Part shown: positions 14,567 through 16,613 of the stretch, piece after piece
How positions within the stretch are numbered: position 1 is the first letter of the stretch
Layout: each line of letters opens with the position of its first letter
Origin: Dehalococcoidales bacterium
Lineage (GTDB): Bacteria > Chloroflexota > Dehalococcoidia > Dehalococcoidales > JAQTVP01
Reading direction: 5' to 3'
Length of the DNA: 16,613 bases
NCBI GenBank assembly: GCA_028707015.1
Contig: JAQTVP010000014.1
Span: 1-16,613, forward strand
Translations under genes and position numbers: made by a program
The notes under the pieces: generated by a model
Seen by the model: the letters and a program-made list of their open reading frames with translations, nothing else
Told to the model about the DNA's origin: nothing
Databases searched by the model: none

Positions 14567-15349
14567 TTACGGAGCTGGATAGTATACCTGCACGCCAGGT
14601 GGTAGAGGCTGCTGGAACAGACCAAACTCAATGGTGAATTTGGCGCCATCCAGTTGCAGGGCATTGGTTGGCCAGTCATTAGCTGGTGAGTCATCCGGGA
14701 AGTAGTCCATACCCCATTCAGCCTCGGAATGATCACTAATATGCATTGAAATCTTGCCGTAACGAGTATTGCAATTAGGCAGTTCACCCAAGTCATACCA
14801 ATTACATAGAATGTCGCTCAGATAAACCGTGCCTGGTTGCCCCCAAAGAGGATTACCGATAACGGGTTCAAGATCACCATCGCCATCAAGATCGTATTCG
14901 ATGAATACCTCAATGTAATCACCCAGAGTGCAATCGGCTCCTAGTGGGCCAATGCCGTCAACCCATACATTGCCGACCCAGCCACCATTCTCTGCGACAT
15001 CTTCGGGCTCAGTTCTGCCAGTGGGATGCTTCGTATTTGGAACTTCATAGCATTCCAAATCCTTTAAGTGAATATAGAGATACCCAGTGCCTTGTCCTTC
15101 ACCCGTATTGTGTACATCGAAGACAGCATCCTTAGAACAGCATGGAAATGCTCCGCTGGCATCAATTATCGTTGGCACATTGGGATCATCATATTCGACG
15201 TCATTAACACTTACTCTCAGATCAAGCGCTCCCACTTCGAAGGAGTTGTTTTCACTCTTCTCAATGTCTGAGAAATCGGCAAAAGTACCACCGATACCTG
15301 CAGCGATTAACGTACCAACAACTACCACGCTTAATAATACGTTTTTCAT
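14567..15349 (-). CDS. TasA/camelysin-like exported protein with SipW-type signal (first substrate)
   Basis: This 260-residue product has the clearest SipW-type N-terminus in the window: MKNVLLSVVVVGTLIAAGIG, then GTFA and DFSDIEKSENNSFEVGAL, with cleavage expected after GTFA. The mature domain has TEPEDVAENGGWVGNVWVDG (113-132), LSDILCNWYDLG (177-188) and SPANDWPTNA (221-230), shared with the second substrate. DLDGDGDLE (153-161) fits an EF-hand-type calcium loop. A core strand ending FGLFQ is followed by a proline-rich tail, QPLPPGVQVYYPAP, absent in its neighbours. The ATG has AAGGAGGT (15364-15357) 7 nt upstream, the best ribosome site of the locus, so it is probably the main structural subunit. 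It is first in the unit, with a long regulatory region before it. Confidence 0.86.
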   Translation of the reverse strand: MKNVLLSVVVVGTLIAAGIGGTFADFSDIEKSENNSFEVGALDLRVSVNDVEYDDPNVPTIIDASGAFPCCSKDAVFDVHNTGEGQGTGYLYIHLKDLECYEVPNTKHPTGRTEPEDVAENGGWVGNVWVDGIGPLGADCTLGDYIEVFIEYDLDGDGDLEPVIGNPLWGQPGTVYLSDILCNWYDLGELPNCNTRYGKISMHISDHSEAEWGMDYFPDDSPANDWPTNALQLDGAKFTIEFGLFQQPLPPGVQVYYPAP

Positions 15350-15709
15350 TTTTATTACCTCCTTTTTTAAGATTTCTTACTTGACCCTCGACCTAGGCCG
15401 TACCAGCCCCCCACCTCTCATAGACTTTTTCCCTTAACACCACTATCCTAAGCTGATGGATAAACCTTATCGTATGAGAACATACCCTGAATATTCTGCA
15501 AAAGGATAATTTCACTAACAATTATGGGTGCTATACAAAGGGATAACATAACAGTTGCAGATTTACTTTATCCTTTTATCCTTCGAGACAGAGTTTATGC
15601 TTTTTCCTGGTGTGATACAGATATTACCTATATACTGAAATAAGATAATGTGGAGATGTGCAGTGCTTCAAGTAATCCCTGGCTTCTAAGCAGGGAAATA
15701 ATGGAAGTA
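15350..15709 (-). promoter_or_regulatory. Regulatory region of the surface-protein locus
   Basis: No gene is seen here. The stretch contains GGATAA-type motifs at 15444-15448 (TATCC), 15458-15463, 15504-15509, 15541-15546, 15568-15573 and 15576-15581, in both orientations. It also contains a promoter-like pair at 15469-15496 and a hairpin at 15676-15696 (TCCCTG and CAGGGA, with inner CTT/AAG). The arrangement suggests a regulator-controlled promoter with a leader of about 110 nt. Confidence 0.5.
15469..15496 (-). promoter_or_regulatory. Candidate promoter of the surface-protein locus, sporulation sigma-E-like
   Basis: On the minus strand GAATATT (15496-15490) and CATACGAT (15476-15469) are separated by 13 nt. 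These resemble the Bacillus sigma-E boxes, KMATATT and CATACAMT, with spacing slightly short. If the organism does not sporulate the likeness is accidental. No good housekeeping promoter was found in the region. Confidence 0.25.
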
Positions 15710-15711
15710 GG

Positions 15712-15755
15712 GATAAGAAAAGAAAGGAAGCCGATTATATAAACCGGCTTCCTTT
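15712..15755 (-). terminator. Rho-independent terminator of the response regulator gene
   Basis: On the minus strand AAAGGAAGCCG (15755-15745) pairs with CGGCTTCCTTT (15733-15723), a perfect 11-bp stem, followed by a T-rich CTTTTCTTA. It insulates the surface locus from the regulator gene. Confidence 0.85.
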
Positions 15756-15771
15756 ACAAAATGTTTTGTAA
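15754..15771. repeat. Palindrome between the response regulator stop and its terminator
   Basis: TTACAAAA (15754-15761) and TTTTGTAA (15764-15771) are complementary around TG. It abuts the terminator stem and may be part of the mRNA end structure. Confidence 0.35.
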
Positions 15772-15790
15772 TTCTGAAAAGATTAAAGGT

Positions 15791-16444
15791 TTAGAGATTG
15801 GGATCTTCTTTGTCTAAAAGCCCATGACTAACTGCTAGTGCTGCCGCTTGGGCTCGGTTTTTAACCTTCAATTTTTCTAAAATTCGTCTCAGGTGAGCTT
15901 TTGCCGTGGTTTCACTAACAAAACAGCGAGTAGCGATCTCTTTATTACTGGCGCCTTGAGCAACTAGTTGCAGCACTTCTCTTTCTCTAGGGCTAAGGCT
16001 GTTATTTCCGCTTTTATGATTATTTAGCTTGCCGAATTCCTCGAGTGATCTGAAAGCAATCAGAGGGGAGATAATAACGTCGCCGGTGGCCATCAGCCGA
16101 ATGCATTCAATTAATTCTGTATCTTGTACACTTTTTAATAGATAACCTCTGGCACCAGCGGTTATTGCCTGGAGGAAATCCTCTTCCTTATTTGAAGTTG
16201 TGAAAACGAGGAATTTACTTTGAGGAAATTTATTCTGTAAAAGAGTTATGGTATTAACGCCTTCTTCTTCGGATGTGTAAATATCAATAACAATAATATC
16301 TGGCTTGAGATCACCCAGTTGATTCAGTGCTTCTGAGGAACTGGCAGCACTTCCAATAACCGAGCATTCCGGGTGTTTTTCGAAGATAGATTTCAGACCA
16401 TTCCGGAAAATAGAGTAACTATCAATTATAAGTATTGTAATCAT
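15791..16444 (-). CDS. NarL/FixJ-family response regulator with LuxR-type DNA-binding domain
   Basis: This 217-residue transcription regulator is controlled by phosphorylation from a partner kinase not seen in the window. The receiver domain covers about 1-118: Asp8, phosphoacceptor Asp54 in IVIDIY, Thr82/83 and Lys104 in YLLKS. The residue after Asp8 is Ser, where most receivers have a second acidic residue for magnesium. The LuxR-type helix-turn-helix covers about 149-208 (LSPREREVLQLVAQG, then ASNKEIATRCFVSETTAKAH). The ATG has GAGGAGGT 8 nt upstream. It has a candidate promoter at 16525-16553 and a strong terminator, so it is expressed alone. Its place just upstream of the surface-protein locus, on the same strand, makes that locus a plausible target; this is inference. 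Confidence 0.93.
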   Translation of the reverse strand: MITILIIDSYSIFRNGLKSIFEKHPECSVIGSAASSSEALNQLGDLKPDIIVIDIYTSEEEGVNTITLLQNKFPQSKFLVFTTSNKEEDFLQAITAGARGYLLKSVQDTELIECIRLMATGDVIISPLIAFRSLEEFGKLNNHKSGNNSLSPREREVLQLVAQGASNKEIATRCFVSETTAKAHLRRILEKLKVKNRAQAAALAVSHGLLDKEDPNL

Positions 16445-16524
16445 TATTTTAAACCTCCTCGGAATTGGTTAGGTGAGTAAGAGGAAAGATTTAAATTAAA
16501 GAATATATATTTGCAATGCGTTCA

Positions 16525-16553
16525 ATTATCGTTATTAGTAAAACTCTTTACAA
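16525..16553 (-). promoter_or_regulatory. Candidate housekeeping promoter of the response regulator gene
   Basis: On the minus strand TTGTAA (16553-16548) and GATAAT (16530-16525) are separated by 17 nt. Transcription would begin near 16518, about 74 nt before the ATG. The sequence from here to the window edge holds no gene I can support. Confidence 0.4.
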
Positions 16554-16613
16554 TCCGCCAGAATATGTAATTCAGCTATGCGAAAACTATTAGTATATTG
16601 ATCCGAGGTGGTG

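Noticed and set aside
15350..15709. Possible cyclic-di-GMP or other riboswitch in the leader of the surface locus
   Set aside because: The conserved GEMM-type sequence blocks were not found; only a simple hairpin and the GGATAA motifs are visible.
1..16613. CRISPR arrays, tRNA or rRNA genes, insertion sequences, attachment sites
   Set aside because: No regularly spaced repeats, tRNA-like cloverleaf, rRNA stretches, transposase motifs or flanking duplications were recognised on reading both strands.

Overview
The window is an AT-rich stretch from a strict anaerobe with strong AGGAGG-type ribosome binding sites. The gene content includes molybdo-formate dehydrogenase, a formate channel, MobA, SipW-type peptidase with TasA/camelysin-like substrates, a DUF5305-type protein, a LuxR-type response regulator and probable exported lipoproteins. 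This fits an anaerobic Chloroflexota (Dehalococcoidia-like) or a clostridial Bacillota. The sequence alone does not settle which; the response regulator and exported-protein style lean to the former.

Layout: (1) 1-1220, minus strand: two exported-protein genes, the start of an HtrA-like serine protease cut by the window edge and a PsbP-fold-like probable lipoprotein. Both look frameshifted at their 5' ends. (2) 1201-1701: noncoding, with repeated GGATAA/TTATCC motifs. (3) mobA on the minus strand, then a 0.78-kb noncoding stretch with a good housekeeping promoter and a long leader. (4) 3115-7922, plus strand: a formate operon of FNT channel, Mo/W formate dehydrogenase catalytic subunit, iron-sulfur electron-transfer subunit and FAD/NAD(P)-binding subunit, closed by a terminator. 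MobA supplies the guanylated cofactor such a dehydrogenase needs, so the set probably makes a cytoplasmic formate:NAD(P)+ oxidoreductase (or CO2 reductase) fed or vented by the channel. (5) 8061-9200, minus: an ABC transporter gene in which a truncated ATPase is joined in frame to the back half of its permease. (6) 9499-9813, plus: a small three-helix membrane protein with its own promoter and terminator. (7) 10049-15349, minus: a surface-polymer locus of three SipW-type-signal proteins, the SipW-like peptidase and a duplicated DUF5305-type membrane protein. Hairpins and a terminator-like structure at the gene junctions suggest decreasing expression along the locus. (8) 15791-16444, minus: a NarL/LuxR-family response regulator with its own promoter and a strong terminator, immediately upstream of the surface locus and a plausible regulator of it.

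The most interesting points are the formate dehydrogenase built on sulfhydrogenase/sulfite-reductase-like electron-transfer subunits, the extra beta-domain inserted in the second TasA-like protein, the tandem duplication in the DUF5305-type protein, the ABC gene deletion-fusion, and the shared GGATAA motif clusters upstream of two exported-protein loci.
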